DNA of 64,000 bases from Falciphora oryzae (lineage: Eukaryota > Ascomycota > Sordariomycetes > Magnaporthales > Magnaporthaceae): contig JNVV01000011.1 in the NCBI GenBank assembly GCA_000733355.1, forward strand, positions 362,679 through 426,678. Reading direction: 5' to 3'. This document shows positions 1 to 11,699 of the stretch, in pieces (position 1 is the first letter of the stretch; each line of letters starts with the position of its first letter). The notes under the pieces are model-generated. The model did no database searches. It was not told where the DNA came from and saw only the letters and a program-made list of their open reading frames with translations. The translations under genes were made by a program, and so were the position numbers.

Positions 1-926
1 CCGACCACGAAACGTGGTCTGAGGAAGCCGACGCCAAGAAGAAGGTGACTTCGTCCTCCCGCGTCGGTGGTTCCGGTGGCGGCTCATCGTCCAGCAAGAG
101 GCGCAAGACAGTCGCCATTATTGTGTCCGCCGACACGCACCTTGACGACATAGACGCGGACGGGTTTATCGAGCATGCCGTAAGTTTCAAACTGCCATCA
201 CCGCCCGCTATGTGCCGAAACGAGTTACTGACCCTCACATTATATAAGTCGATCCTATCTCACATCCCTAAAAACATCAACTACTCTAAAATCAAGCTCT
301 TCGTCCTCATCTATGCCCCGGGTCTAAAAGACACTAGCGTTGAGGCATCGACAGGCGAGCTTCCTCCGGCGTCTCTGAGCTCGTCGTTCACCAACATTGA
401 TCACGCGCAGGCGCAGTCGCCCAAGGATGAGAAGAGCCCTATGTATGTGCATTCAACCGTGTGCTCCCAACGCTTTGATCTCGTATCACTAACGGACATC
501 TATTCCCCGCAAAGATTAAACGCATCCGCCAACAGCCCTGGGTTCAACGCTATTTACTCGCAGGCCCTAGCGCTGGTCGAAAAGGAGACTATGGTTTTGC
601 CCTTCACCAGCAGCACGGGACACTCGCACATCCTGCGGCACCTCCAGCCGGACGTCGTCTATTTGCAGGAATCGCTCTCGGGCGACAACGGTTCGATCGT
701 GACGCAGCTGCAGACGTGGCTCAGCAAGGACATCATCCTGGTTGTTGGTGCCGAGAGCGGCGACGGCGGCCTCGCCGACAGCGAGTCCGAGGCGGAGAGG
801 CCCAGCGCCGAAGTCAAGAAGTGGTGGCAGCGCGAGGAGCGCGTCGGCAGGGGCAGGGGCGTCATCGTCGTCGATGGGATGAGAGTTGGCGATGACTGGG
901 GCCGTCGCGTCCAGGGCAAAGAGTAG
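1..926 (+). CDS. Peroxin-22-like protein, 3' portion (5' end outside window)
   Basis: The reading frame is open from base 3 (DHETWSEEADAKKK...) to the TAG at 924-926, so the gene enters from the left and lacks its N terminus, where Pex22-type proteins carry the membrane anchor. Family knowledge: Pex22 anchors and activates the ubiquitin-conjugating enzyme Pex4 on the peroxisome membrane, for recycling of the import receptor Pex5. An intron at 180-248 (gtaagt...ataag, 69 nt, branch-like ctgac near 229) joins EHA to SILSHIPKNI. It is a multiple of three without a stop, so it could be mistaken for coding sequence. After splicing, the run SKIKLFVLIYAPGLKD and the C-terminal VVDGMRVGDDWGRRVQ match my recollection of the fungal peroxin-22-like family. 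The assignment is from recalled similarity and not from a search. Confidence 0.72.
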   Translation, partial: DHETWSEEADAKKKVTSSSRVGGSGGGSSSSKRRKTVAIIVSADTHLDDIDADGFIEHAVSFKLPSPPAMCRNELLTLTLYKSILSHIPKNINYSKIKLFVLIYAPGLKDTSVEASTGELPPASLSSSFTNIDHAQAQSPKDEKSPMYVHSTVCSQRFDLVSLTDIYSPQRLNASANSPGFNAIYSQALALVEKETMVLPFTSSTGHSHILRHLQPDVVYLQESLSGDNGSIVTQLQTWLSKDIILVVGAESGDGGLADSESEAERPSAEVKKWWQREERVGRGRGVIVVDGMRVGDDWGRRVQGKE

Positions 927-2656
927 TGGGCGATGGGTGACGGAAAGGTTTCGGTCTTGTGGCTGCGTTTCAACGCAGGCCACGGGAGGGCACATCCTAT
1001 ATATATATATATCCTATTTTTTTTCTTTTTTTTTTTTTCTTTTTTATTTTTTTTGGCGGACTATCGGGCAGGTAGGTAGGGGTAGGCTTGGCTAGCCGGA
1101 GACGACGCTGATGAGGTATGCGGTCGTTACTTTTTTATAGCCCCGTAGGTAGAGCTATCTTTCTTGATTTTGATGAACACTTAATTTCTCACTTTGCTAT
1201 GGAGGCCGCATTGTATCCGGCATGCGTCATATAATCTCTGCAGAGCGATATTCTCCTGCTGTCGAGAGCATATGTGCAGGAAAGAGCCAGGCGATGGCAG
1301 AAAAGACTTCCTCCCCGCGAGCAAACGCACTTTATCCCCAGCAGGGCGGAAGCAAGGCATCGAGCTCGTACAAGGATAGAGCTGTTCATCGCATGCGACG
1401 GCCGGCGGCCAAGCGCATGCACTGAAAGCTGCTTGCCTGCCGGCGTCCATAAAATGGAGTTCCACCTGGTACACGCGGTTCCTAAAATAGAGAACGGGTC
1501 TTTTACTTTCAGGCACGATCTTGATCTATTCCGATGCGGATCACTGGAGTTGGGCTGGCGACCAGATTTCCCCCAGTAATGATAGCATGGTGCATTGTCG
1601 TGACATTCGCCGGCATCGCCAGGAAGAGACGCGGAGGACTGAAGAGGGCATCGTGCAAAAGGTAGGTACTAGCCAGAAAGAAACAATATAATCAGCACCA
1701 AATCTGGTGGCGATCGGGATGCCGGTAGCCGCCTCTGCGCCTCAGCTCCAGCTCAGGCTGCTGTGGCCGCAGCCTCAAGAGGTGGGGCCGCAGGACGGGT
1801 GCCGATTAGTGCCCAGCTGGAGGACTCGAACGCCATCTTGCACGTGACAAGGCAGGGTGAGAACAAAGAAACAAGAGTCACGGCATCCTAACCCTATCTG
1901 TGGCAGCTCAAAGGGGGAAAAGTGGTAGAAGCGTGGATTTTGTGAATCCAGATCGCTCTGCTTTTCAAAACTTGGTTACCTCGGCGCCAATGACTCCCAG
2001 AGCCTCTCTGGCTTCCATGGTTTCTCCAGCCTAAGCTCCAAAGCCTCGCCTGCAAATCACATGACCTTGGCGCATGCCACAAACGCGCTGTGGGTCATTG
2101 AGGCTGCCAGCCTCATCCGCCGAGCCTCATCCGGATTTCTTGTTGCGTGACTTGGAGTTCCAACCCCACACAACGAGCCCATCATCATCACGAAGCGCCC
2201 CGACTCGCTCTGCATATTTCGACCCTCGTTCTTGGATCATCGCATCCTTACACAATTGAACTCTCGAGACGCCCCGGTCCGCGGCCCCGTCGCGAGCGAA
2301 TCGCGCCCAATCGTCACCTCCGGCACGAGCTTCGCAAACCTTGGTCTCGGGCCGCGGCCTCTGCCCATTCGCGGCCCCTTTGTCCCCCGTCGGCGGTCCA
2401 TCCTCCTTACCGCCAGAGGTCGACGCCGGACATTGCCAGCCTGCGCTGCCCGTCTGCACACCACCCACGCCATCGAAACCCCGATCTCTTCGCTCGCTCC
2501 CGCCGACAGATGTCTTCCACGGTCGCTTCCCGTACCGCGCTTTGAATGTGGGAGATTTGCGTCCTCCGCGCCGACATCCCAACCGCCTCGCGCGCCGTCT
2601 CGATCGCTTCCCCGGACCCAAGGGTCGCCGCCCCTTGACCACCCGCAGTCGCAAAG
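927..2656. other. Intergenic region between peroxin-22-like gene and SPT20
   Basis: No convincing gene is present. An (AT)n microsatellite near 999-1012 leads into a T-rich tract to about 1053, plausibly 3' UTR of the upstream gene. The part from about 2100 to 2656 is GC- and pyrimidine-rich with several overlapping open frames, none with coding character, and is best read as promoter and leader of SPT20. A CACGTG-type E-box occurs near 1841. Confidence 0.6.
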
Positions 2657-4534
2657 ATGGCGCCGGTTGTCACGTCGATGCAGCCTAACCTGCCCATGCC
2701 GCCGGCTCAAAAGATCAAGCGACCCGCGCCCCCCGGCATCCAGACCAACGGCGCGAGCCCCTCGAAATCGTCGCCGTCACCCTCTCTCCAAGCCAAGCGC
2801 CCGCCGTCCGCCACAAAACAGAGTCTATCCTCCGCGATCGCAAACGGCACAACCTCACCTGTCAGCCGTCGCACGAACGGGATACGCCGAGATGCGCCGG
2901 GTCCCATCTCGGCCCGGCCACCCAGGGCCGATGCTGGAGCCGCGCCTCCCACCGCCGTTGGCGAGTTCGCGGTGATACCGGCCACGGGGCCGATTCCATA
3001 TGGTGAGTTTATCATCACTGCCCGCCGGGCCCAGTAGTCTCGCGCATCGCCACCCGTTAACCCCTAATGCAGTCGTGACGGACCAATACATCCTCAAAAA
3101 ATACTCGGGCCACCCGCCATCGCTCGTCCTGCACCTGCACCCGACGCACTTTCGATTTGACCAGCAGGACGGCATATTCCCATACAAGTCGCCGATGAAG
3201 ATTTTCCTCGAGCACCTCAGGCAAAGGACAGTGCCGCACGACCTGCTCGAGTATTTCGTCCAGGGCGGTGTGCCATTCTACGAGGGCTGCCTCATCGTAC
3301 AGGTACACGACCACAAGTCGGTTGCCGCCCAGTCACAGACCAAGGATGTCGCGCGCCCCGCCTCCTCGTCCAACAACACGGTCCAGTTCTCGGTACACAA
3401 CTACAACCCATATATCACCCCTTCGCCATATGCGCCCTACCCCAAGGACAGCTTCGGCGCAGAAGAGCCTCCCCCGAGTAGCGACGCCAAGGACAAGGCC
3501 TCGGGCGACAACAGCGACAAGGACAAGGAAAATCAGCCTGTCCCCAACGGGCTTCCTGAGCCGCCAAAGAGCAAGCCGCCACCGAAGCCAAAGATTGCGA
3601 CTGTCGTCCTCCATCCCACTCCGCAGTCGATGCAAATGGACCTCGCCATCAAGGCGTCCACGCCAAGGAACGCCGAAGGCCGCCAGGACGGCGCCTCGAC
3701 AATAATACCACCGTCAACACCATTGGCCGCCGTCCCACCTACACCAACAAGCGCAATGCCGCCGCCCGCAAAGAAGCAGAAGCGTGAACGCACAGAGCTC
3801 GACGCGACAAACATCTACGCTTTCGAGGCGGAGGTTTTGCTCGCGACAACAGCTGAACTAGACTTGGAGCCGACCAGGAGCGCAGAGGAGACAATCCGCA
3901 AACTAGAAGCCCAGGCCCACCCTCACCATTCACACAATCCACCTCAGCCCAAGACTCGGAAACGGACAGTTGCCGAGATGGCGGCAGACGAGGCGGCAGC
4001 AGCAGAACGGGAACGGTATATGCTGTCGCTCGACGACCGCCTCAGCTCCCGGGTCAGCGGCAACCAGAGCTCAAATTCCGGCGGCGACGGAGACGCGCAG
4101 GCTGCAGCGGCCGCCTTCGAGCCGCGCTTCGAGCGCTTCAAGCTCATTGCCGACATCAAGCGCGAACACTTGGAGCGTAAGGAGCAGGAGAAGCTGCAGG
4201 CCGCCGAGGAAGAGCGGAAGCTTTTGGCACAAAAGCAGCAGCAACTGGAGGCACAACAGCAAGCTCAGGCACAAGCCCAGGCTCAAGCCCAGGCACAGGC
4301 ACAGGCTCAAGCACAAGCTCAGGCTCAGGCACAGGCTCAGGCACAGGCTCAAGCCCAGGCTCAAGCCCAGGCTCAGGCACAGGCTCAAGCCCAGGCTCAG
4401 ACTCAGGCTCAAGCTCAAGCTCAAGCCCAGCAACGACAGGAGCAAGAGAGACTTCGTCGCGAGCAAGCCGCCCGCGAACAGCAGCAGCAGCAGCAGGCTC
4501 AACAGGCACAACAACAGGCACAGCAGCAACAGGC

Positions 4535-4584
<50 letters not shown>

Positions 4585-6119
4585 AAGCACAGCAACAACA
4601 GCAACAGCAACCGCAATTGCAGCAGCAGCAACAACAGCAGCAGGCGTTGCAGGCTCAGCGTCGTGCGATGGCTGCTCAGCAGCAAGCGCAAAACCAGTCG
4701 CAAGTCCAAGCCCACGCCCACGCCGTGTCCCAGGCTCAAGCCCAGGCGGCAATCCAGGCCCAGTCGCCCCCGAGCACCGCCGGCATGGTCGCCACTCCCC
4801 ATGGACACCCGCCGCAAAACGTGCCCGTCTCGGGCGCGCTTCCCAATGGCATGCCAAACGGCATCCCCGCGCAAGCCCAGTCGCGGTTCGTTTCGCAGCC
4901 GCAGGTGTCGTCGCCCATCGTTCGGCAGAATACACCACTGAACATGTCGTCACCCATGGTCCACGGCGGCGTTGCCATGCAAACCTCGAACTCCAACATG
5001 GGCTCGGCCATGGGCAGCCCGCCAAGACCGGCGTCGGTGGTGCAGACGCATCCTCCAATGTCGGCTGCCATGACGGCCAGCATGTCGGCTAGGGGTAGCC
5101 AGCAGAGCCACACAGGCACACCGAGGATGCCCAACGCTACGCCCAACATGGCCCACGCGACACCCAACAACCGGCCGCCGCACATGGTCCAGACACCTCG
5201 GATGAGCCAGGCCAGCCCGCCGCCGGGCATGATGACAAACGCGCAAATGTCGCAGGCCATGCTGTCGATGAACAACCCGGGCATGCCGGCGCAGCTCCAG
5301 ATGCAAAACCCGCACCTGGCGAACCAGATCGCCATGGCGCAACATCAACAGCGGCTGCAACAACAGCACCAGAGCAGCCAGCAGCAACAGCAGCAGCACC
5401 AGCAGATGCCGAACGCCGCCATGGTCAACGGCATGATGAACCGGCAGCAGAACGGGCAGATGACGGCGCAGCAGATGCAACAACTGCTACGGCTCCAGCA
5501 AAACCCCGGGCTGTTTGCACAGTACGCTCAACAAGTTAACAACATGTCACAGCAAAATCTCCAGCAACAGATGCACGCCGCCCAACAAGCGGCCGGTGGC
5601 AACATGCAAGCGGGCATGCAACCGCAGATGATGCCCCAGAACATGCAACTCAACGGCATGAACGTCAACCCGCAGCAGATGGCCATAATCCAGCAGCGCA
5701 TGCAGCAGATGGCGCAGCAGCAGCGTATGCAGCAACAACAGCAACAGCAGCAGCAACAGCAGCAAGGCCACCCGCAAATGACGCCGCAGATGATGCAGCA
5801 GATGGCGCACATGAACCAGCAGGCGGCGGCGGCGGCAGGCCAGCAGCAAATCCCCAACGAGATGCAGCAGCAGCTCATGGCCCTCTCGCGAAACCTCTAC
5901 CAGAAGATGCTTCCGAACCTCATCCAGAGACACGGCGGGCAGGATAACATCCCGCCCGAGACTCTGCAGACGTTCAGGAACTCGTGTATGCAGCAGGCTA
6001 GGGCCCAGCTCAACAACAGCATCGCGGCCAGGAGGCAGCAGGCATTGCTCCAACAGGCGCAGGTGCAGGCGGCGATGCAGCAGCAAGGCATGGGTGGCAT
6101 GATGCACCAGGGCATGTAG
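2657..6119 (+). CDS. SPT20: SPT20, SAGA transcription coactivator subunit
   Basis: Spt20 is a structural subunit of the SAGA histone acetyltransferase/coactivator complex in the nucleus. Exon 1 is 2657-3002 and exon 2 is 3073-6119, with a 70-nt intron (gtgagt...gcag). Splicing gives [16 protein letters not shown] and a protein of about 1130 aa. The Spt20 domain runs from about residue 110 to 380, including [17 protein letters not shown] and [20 protein letters not shown]. After a short charged segment, a Gln-Ala dipeptide repeat (about 510-568) and long poly-Gln tracts follow. The C-terminal half is rich in Gln, Met, Asn and Pro and ends in a short conserved-looking helix-rich segment ([16 protein letters not shown]). 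The ATG context (aagATGg) is good and this is the first ATG in frame. The low-complexity half is typical for this family in filamentous fungi, but the length of the QA tract is unusual. Confidence 0.9.
4255..4431 (+). repeat. Hexanucleotide-type repeat encoding (Gln-Ala)n in SPT20
   Basis: About 177 nt of tandem CAR-GCN codon pairs (CAGGCT, CAAGCC, CAGGCA and variants) encode almost uninterrupted Gln-Ala dipeptides with one Thr substitution. The codons vary while the dipeptide does not, which suggests either selection on the protein repeat or expansion of longer 12-bp units. Because of the repeat, all frames here stay open; the other frames are not genes. Confidence 0.9.
4536..4571 (+). repeat. 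Pure (CAG)12 trinucleotide run in SPT20 poly-Gln
   Basis: Twelve perfect CAG codons lie within a longer CAG/CAA-mixed poly-glutamine region (about 4480-4640). The uninterrupted run is a likely length-polymorphic microsatellite. Confidence 0.85.
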
Positions 6120-9100
6120 GGATTCCCTCGGCGACCTTGACTGGTGAGGCGGGATGGTTGCGGAAGGCCGTCGCTTCATCCAGAGGGGGCAGCCCCTTTA
6201 TTATTATTTATCCTCGTCTTCCTTGTTCTGCCCATTATCCTTTATTGCGACTCCCCAGCTTGACCTTGGCGCAGCAGCTTTTCCCATCCTCCCTATTCTT
6301 TTTCGTACTTAATGCGGCAGGACAAGACCACGTGTATTCCACGTCTTGCCCACCTATGCTATGACACGGGTCTCGAGACACCTTCTGGGGCGGCGCAAGA
6401 AGCAAAAGAAAACCAGCGGAGTAAATATTCGGAAGGCGTTCTTATTTTTATTTTTTTTATTTTTTTTAGAGGGGGCACCTGGCGGCGAGAACGGGGAGAC
6501 AGCACCAAGTTATCGCTGCACCTCTCTCCCTGCGTCACCTTTTCTCTCTCCCTATCTCTTGTTTTTCTGTTCCTGCTTTTAGGGACACGCTCTGGTTTTT
6601 ATACCCTTGGGCTCAAGGAAAGATGGATTACGCTCTGTTTATTCTTCGGCATTCCTCACGCTTTTCTTTTTTCTTCCATGTTTGTTACTCTTAACCCTCG
6701 GCTTGGGTGGCCTCCTCCGCGTTTCCCCTTTTCTCCGACCAACCTCGTCGTGTATCTTTGTTGGCTTGTGATCGATCAAATATTTGATTATTTGTTTTCT
6801 TGGACCGCATCACAAAGATAACCACTTCTTGCTAGGCATACGACAATATACCGGGAACGCACCGCAATAGCGAAATGTGTTGTGAATTTAGCACTTCCTT
6901 TGGGGGTTTCTCTTGCTTGAGCGTTTCCTTTTGACCGTTGTTGCGCCTTTTCTATGTTTTCTTTCCTGCAACAGTCCCTACTCGTCCTGTCATTGCATGT
7001 ATGTTGTCTGCCCAATGAGAGTCCTGGTCTTTGCAAGCTACGCCTTTTTATTCTCCGCCTACCTTTCTTCTCTCTAACATCCATGTTGCTCTTGTGCGTT
7101 TGGCTTCGTTGGTACCTTCCCCCTACCTGCTCCAGCTTACAGAAATCTGTCCTGTTGATTGGTCATCGAGGAGAATCGACTCTCTCTTATTACCACGCCG
7201 GAATCTCTCTACATACAGAGGGTGCAATTCCGTTCTCATTGTGCTTTTTCCTATGCGGTAATTTCATCCGTAACGGGAAGGCAATGCCGAAGCTGGTGGC
7301 CAGCAGAACAGACCCTTGGAACTTTTTTTTTTTTTTCTCGTGTCCGTTGGATTGCCCGAATATGTCATCAAACAGTCAGCGTACTTGGTGGCCTCTCCTT
7401 CTCCTCCTCATCGCATGCCTGTCTGTCACCCTCTCCTCTCTCGGGGCGTGGGTAGGGCTCGGCGCAAGTTAGCAGGGATTGCACACATACTCCCAACTCG
7501 GTACCTAGCCACCACGGCTTGCATCACGGCCACATGGCACGACTGGCTGCCTAGGCTATTGGCGACCGCGGGATGTATTTAGCAAGCCGTCACGCCAATA
7601 ACTTGCAGCTCGACGCCAGCAAGGCTTCTTGGCTGGCTATTCTGCGGATAATCTCAAACCGATATTACTCCCCTTTTTTTTTATCGTCTCCTCTCTTCCC
7701 CACACTCGAGCCTCCCCGCATAATTCGAGCTTACCCCAAGTTTTTTCTTTCCTTTTTTTTTTTTTCTCTTCCCTTCTCCCAGGACTGGAGCAAATAAGGG
7801 GACCCCGGTTTGTCAGGGCTGGCTCAGGCTGTGCCTGAAATTGATCTAATCTCGTCGAGCTCACCCCCATGTTCGACGGCAGTTGGTCCAGATCGAAAAG
7901 TTTCTCGGTGGGAACACAAACCATGATCTTCGTGGCTTTGCTTAGACGTCAAAAAACGCTAGAGCGTCGGCTCATCACGTCATCTCTCGAAGCCGCAAAC
8001 GTAGGTCCGTCCGTGGTACGCAGCAGCCAAACCATCTGGTACCTAGACACCAAACGCCCAGCAGCCATCTGCCGACTCCCCCTCCTCTTCCCCAACGACC
8101 AAATCGCCCGTTCCGAGAAAAGACGGGGATGCCGAGCGCTTGGCGGGCGATGGAGAGCAAGGCTATTGCGCCGGACTTTGCCCGAGAGGCAGGCAGGCAA
8201 ACGACGCTCCTGGTCTCCGCCGAGTGGTGGGGCCGCGCGCGAGTCGTGGGACGTTGCAGCATTGCGACCCGCTCTCTCTGTGCTCTCCTCGAAAAAGGTC
8301 GGAACGGGCGAAAGAAACGGCTCCTGCAGGAAATGCGTGGTACACTTAGAAGCCTGCTATACATATAAGGTAGCCGTGGATGAGGAGTAAAGAAATCAAA
8401 TAATAAAACACCAACAGCCAGGCGGGCCGAATAGCCCGCTACACATGCAGGATACTCTTTCCTCGGAACCAGGCAGATGCGTCCCGGGGTTGCCCGGCGC
8501 CGTCCCCGCATACCCCAGCCATTTCCCCGACTCTTCCCCGCTCGATTCTCTTGGCCCGTCCCGCCCGCGATGTCCACCGTGGATCCAGCCCCCAAGATCT
8601 TTTACCTGCTTTTTCGTCTCCCCTATTCCTTTTCTCGCGCAGAAACGGGGCAGCTGAACAGAAGATCGTGTCGCTGAACAACACGATGGGGTCCGCCCGT
8701 GATCCAGCCAGTCTATGAAGGATCGTGAGAAGAACCTCCCTGGGGCCTGGGGCAAAAGAGAGAAAGATGGTGGAGGCCGAGGACGTTGGACGCACGCCTC
8801 TCTCCCTCCTCCGCATTTTCCAACGAGCTGGTTGGAGCGTCGCAGTCACCCCATGCTTGGCTATTGCTTTTGCAGCTTACCAAAACGTTAAACGCCCGGT
8901 CGTTTGCTCGGCGGCTTTGCCCCCTTCCTTCGTCAAACCCCCTGCAAGCACACTCCCACCCTTCGTGGCCAAGGTCGCGCCTGGGTTGCCCCTTTTGTGA
9001 GAAGTGAGCCCCACGACCCTCGCGCGTGCCGTAACAGAAACCCCATGGAGAAAACCGCAGGGATCGATCCGACGCGATCGGCTGTGGGCTGGGCAGCTGG

Positions 9101-9315
9101 GTGTATCCTGGGCTGTAGTGTTTACGCCATCTTTTTCATCCCGTATATAGAGACGGGCCTTGCTGCAGGTTGTCGATGGAGCCTACCCCTTGCGGCACCC
9201 TCTCTTTCTCTTTTTCTCGCGTGGCCGTTGACTTTCTCTCCCTCCCACCGACCCTCATAACCCCCGCCCATCCGGCAAGAGAGAATCCAAGGACAGCAGC
9301 ACAAACTCGGCAGCC
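6120..9315. other. Long intergenic region between SPT20 and sugar transporter
   Basis: No supported gene. The left part (6180-7800) is strongly pyrimidine-rich with T runs and lacks coding character; part of it is probably the 3' UTR of SPT20. The right part (8200-9315) is the upstream region of the transporter gene, with candidate carbon-repressor sites annotated separately. A 206-codon open frame on the minus strand (7975-8595) was examined and looks non-coding. Confidence 0.55.
8740..9267. promoter_or_regulatory. Candidate CreA/CRE1 (SYGGRG) sites and TATA box upstream of the sugar transporter
   Basis: Two CTGGGG motifs one base apart (8740-8745 and 8747-8752) form a tandem site; the reverse motifs CCCCAC (9009-9014) and CCCCGC (9262-9267) lie closer to the gene. 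All fit SYGGRG, the binding consensus of the fungal carbon catabolite repressor CreA/CRE1, which acts best on paired sites. A TATATAG at 9144-9150 lies 166 bases before the start codon. Glucose repression of the transporter is an inference. Confidence 0.4.
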
Positions 9316-11152
9316 ATGAGCGGCCAGGAGAGGTCGGTCGGGCGCGAGCTCGCGCAGGTGCTGCCCAAGGATGGCAAACGTTGGTGGCAAAAACCGGAAC
9401 ACCTGAAGCTCAACGTCTGCCTGGTCGTGCTCATGTTCCTGACGAGCTCCAACGGCTTCGACGGCAGCATCATGAACGGCCTGCTGGCGCTGCCGCAGTG
9501 GCGCGGCTTCATGTCAAACCCAACGGGCGCTTGGCTGGGCTTTATCAACGCCATCTACTCGCTGGGTGCCGCTGTCACCTTCCCCGTGGCCGCCATGATC
9601 AGCAACAAGTGGGGGCGCAAGTCCGGGATCTGGATCAGCATCGTCGTCGCCATCATCGGCGCCGCCCTGCAAACGGCCGCGCCCAACGAGAGCACCTTTA
9701 TTGCCGCCCGCTTCCTGATGGGTGTTTCGCAGGGCCTGTCCATCGGTGGGCCGCTCCTCATCGCCGAGATCGCGTACCCCACCGAGCGTGCTGTCATCTC
9801 GAACCTGTGTAAGTGCTCCTTTTTGTTGCTCCCGGCCTTCTTTGACGGCGAGGCGAGGAACTGTAGAAAAGCTAACGCGAGAGCCACCTCCACGTAGACA
9901 ACTGCGGCTGGTACGTCGGCGCCGTGATCGCGGCCTGGGCCACCTTCGGCACGCGCAACCTCGAGACCTCGGCGGCCTGGCGGATCCCCTCGGGCCTGAT
10001 GGCGCTGCTGCCCGTGCTGATCATCCCGGCGCTCTGGATCATCGACGAGTCGCCGCGCTGGCTGGTGTCGGTGGGCCGGGCGGACGAGGCGCGGCGCAAC
10101 CTGGCCAAGTCGCACATCGGGTCCGAGGCCGACGTGGACCACCCGCTCATCGCCTTTGAGATGGCCGAGATCGAGCAGACCATCGCGGCCGAGCGCGAGG
10201 CCAAAGCGACCACGTCGTGGTCCGACCTCTGGGCCACGCCCGGCAACAGGCACAGGCTGTGGATCTCCATCTCCATCGGCGTCTTCGCCCAGTTTGTCGG
10301 CAACGGCGTCGTCAGCTACTACCTGGCTCTCGTGCTCGAATCGGTCGGCATCACGGGCGTTACCGAGCAGACGCTCATCTCGGCCCTGATGCAGGTTTGG
10401 AACCTGTTCTGGTCCTCGGGTGCCGCTTTCCTCATCGACCGCGTCGGCCGCAGGCCCCTGTTCCTCCTCAGTGCAAGTACCGCCAAGCATGGTGGATTTC
10501 TGCCCGTGCCACGAGGCTCAGTTCCTTGGCTAACTGTTGGATATAGGGTATCATCATGTTGGTGTCATACATCATCATCACTGGCCTCTCGGGCAGCTTT
10601 GCCGAGACGAAACACACGCCCACCGGCCTTGCCGTCGTCCCCTTCCTGTTCATCTACTTCCTCGGCTACGATATCGCCCTCACGCCACTCCTGGTGTCGT
10701 ACCCCGTTGAGATCTGGCCATATGCCCTGCGCGCGCGTGGTCTTTCAGTGACGCTGGTCACGACGCTCTTCGTGCTCTTCTTCAACACGTTTGTGAACCC
10801 GATCGCGCTCGAGGCCATCACGTGGAAGTACTACATCGTCTTCGTCGCGGTGCTGGTGGCCTTCCTGCTCAGCGTGTATTTCACGTACCCGGAGACGCGG
10901 GGCCGCACGCTCGAGAGCATGGCGGCGCTGTTCGACGGCGAGGGCGCGGCCGTCGCGCACGTCACGGCCGAGGAGACGCTGGTCAAGGCCAAGGGCGACG
11001 AGTCGCCGCCGGCGTACTCAAAGAAGTCTGCCGGTGATGACGGATTGACACAGGTGGCGAGCGCGGCGGCGGCGGGCGAGCACATTGAGGAGGTTGCCCA
11101 ACAGTCATCGTCGGATGAGGATCTGAAGAAGGCGGGCAGCGAGAAGCAATAG
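9316..11152 (+). CDS. MFS sugar transporter, lactose permease / hexose transporter-like
   Basis: A 12-helix plasma-membrane sugar:proton symporter of the major facilitator superfamily. Exons are 9316-9808, 9898-10472 and 10547-11152, giving 557 aa. Intron 1 (89 nt, gtaagt...cgtag) restores NLYNCGWYVGAVIAAW. Intron 2 (74 nt) begins with gcaagt and ends with tatag, a GC-AG intron that joins PLFLLS to GIIMLVSYII. Family features are LTSSNGFDGSIMNGL in helix 1, the GRKSG loop after helix 2, DESPRWL (about residue 214) after helix 6, DRVGRRPLFL, and PETRGRTLE after helix 12. The start has good context (gccATGa) and precedes a short cytosolic N terminus. The cytosolic C-terminal tail is acidic and disordered. 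The helix-1 motif is closest to fungal lactose permease-type and cellodextrin-type members, but the substrate cannot be read from sequence. Confidence 0.88.
10473..10546 (+). other. Non-canonical GC-AG intron in the sugar transporter gene
   Basis: The exon ends ...cagt and the intron begins gcaagt, the strong form of a GC donor. A branch-like gctaac lies at 10530-10535 and the acceptor is tatag at 10546. GT alternatives at 10471 and 10477 leave phase 1, which does not match the phase-0 acceptor, so only the GC donor keeps the transporter frame. Confidence 0.8.
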
Positions 11153-11699
11153 GAGAGGGCTGAGCAGGCTGGTTTTGTTGTATAAGATAAGGGAAGCTGC
11201 TCGGGTGGGGGTGGATCTGTATTATCTCGAAATCTGATATGAATGAACCTAAGTTGCTGTCTTGCAATCCCGAAATGGGTTCTTTCACTCAACATCTCAG
11301 CTGTAATGCATCATCACATTGAAGATGAACTCGACTGGGCGTGCACGTGCCAGCATGACATAAGCATCAGGCGGACCCTGCGGGTCAGACGGGGCGTTGG
11401 GCGGGAAGCTCTCGGCAGAGCGAGCTGGTGCTGATGACGGAATTTCAACGGCTTGGCCTCTTTGAGAATCCACTGCCCGACGTGCTGCCTCCAAGCCGCG
11501 ACCTAAGTCTCCAGGCTGCGACCGACCACTACTGTGAACCCTACTGCAGCTGGCTGCCCTACATACTCGATAATCCGATCCCTGTCTAAACCCGTCCGCC
11601 TTTAGACAAATCCTCCCATTCCCCATGCATCTGTCACCGTCCTCATCGTCGTCGCCATCGAGACCGCGAGCCGCGCAGAGCCCCGACCACCCAACAGAC
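11153..11699. other. Intergenic region, transporter 3' end to ATG27
   Basis: No gene seen. A CACGTG E-box lies at about 11344-11349. A weak-context ATG at 11625 is in frame with ATG27 and would add 25 residues to its N terminus. Confidence 0.5.

Noticed and set aside
3970..4941. Long open frames in the other five frames over the SPT20 Gln-Ala/poly-Gln region
   Set aside because: They are forced by the short repeat (for example Leu runs on the minus strand). The SPT20 frame has the conserved domain and explains the codons.
7975..8595. 206-codon minus-strand open frame upstream of the sugar transporter
   Set aside because: Arg/Ser-rich composition typical of random GC-rich sequence, no recognisable domain.
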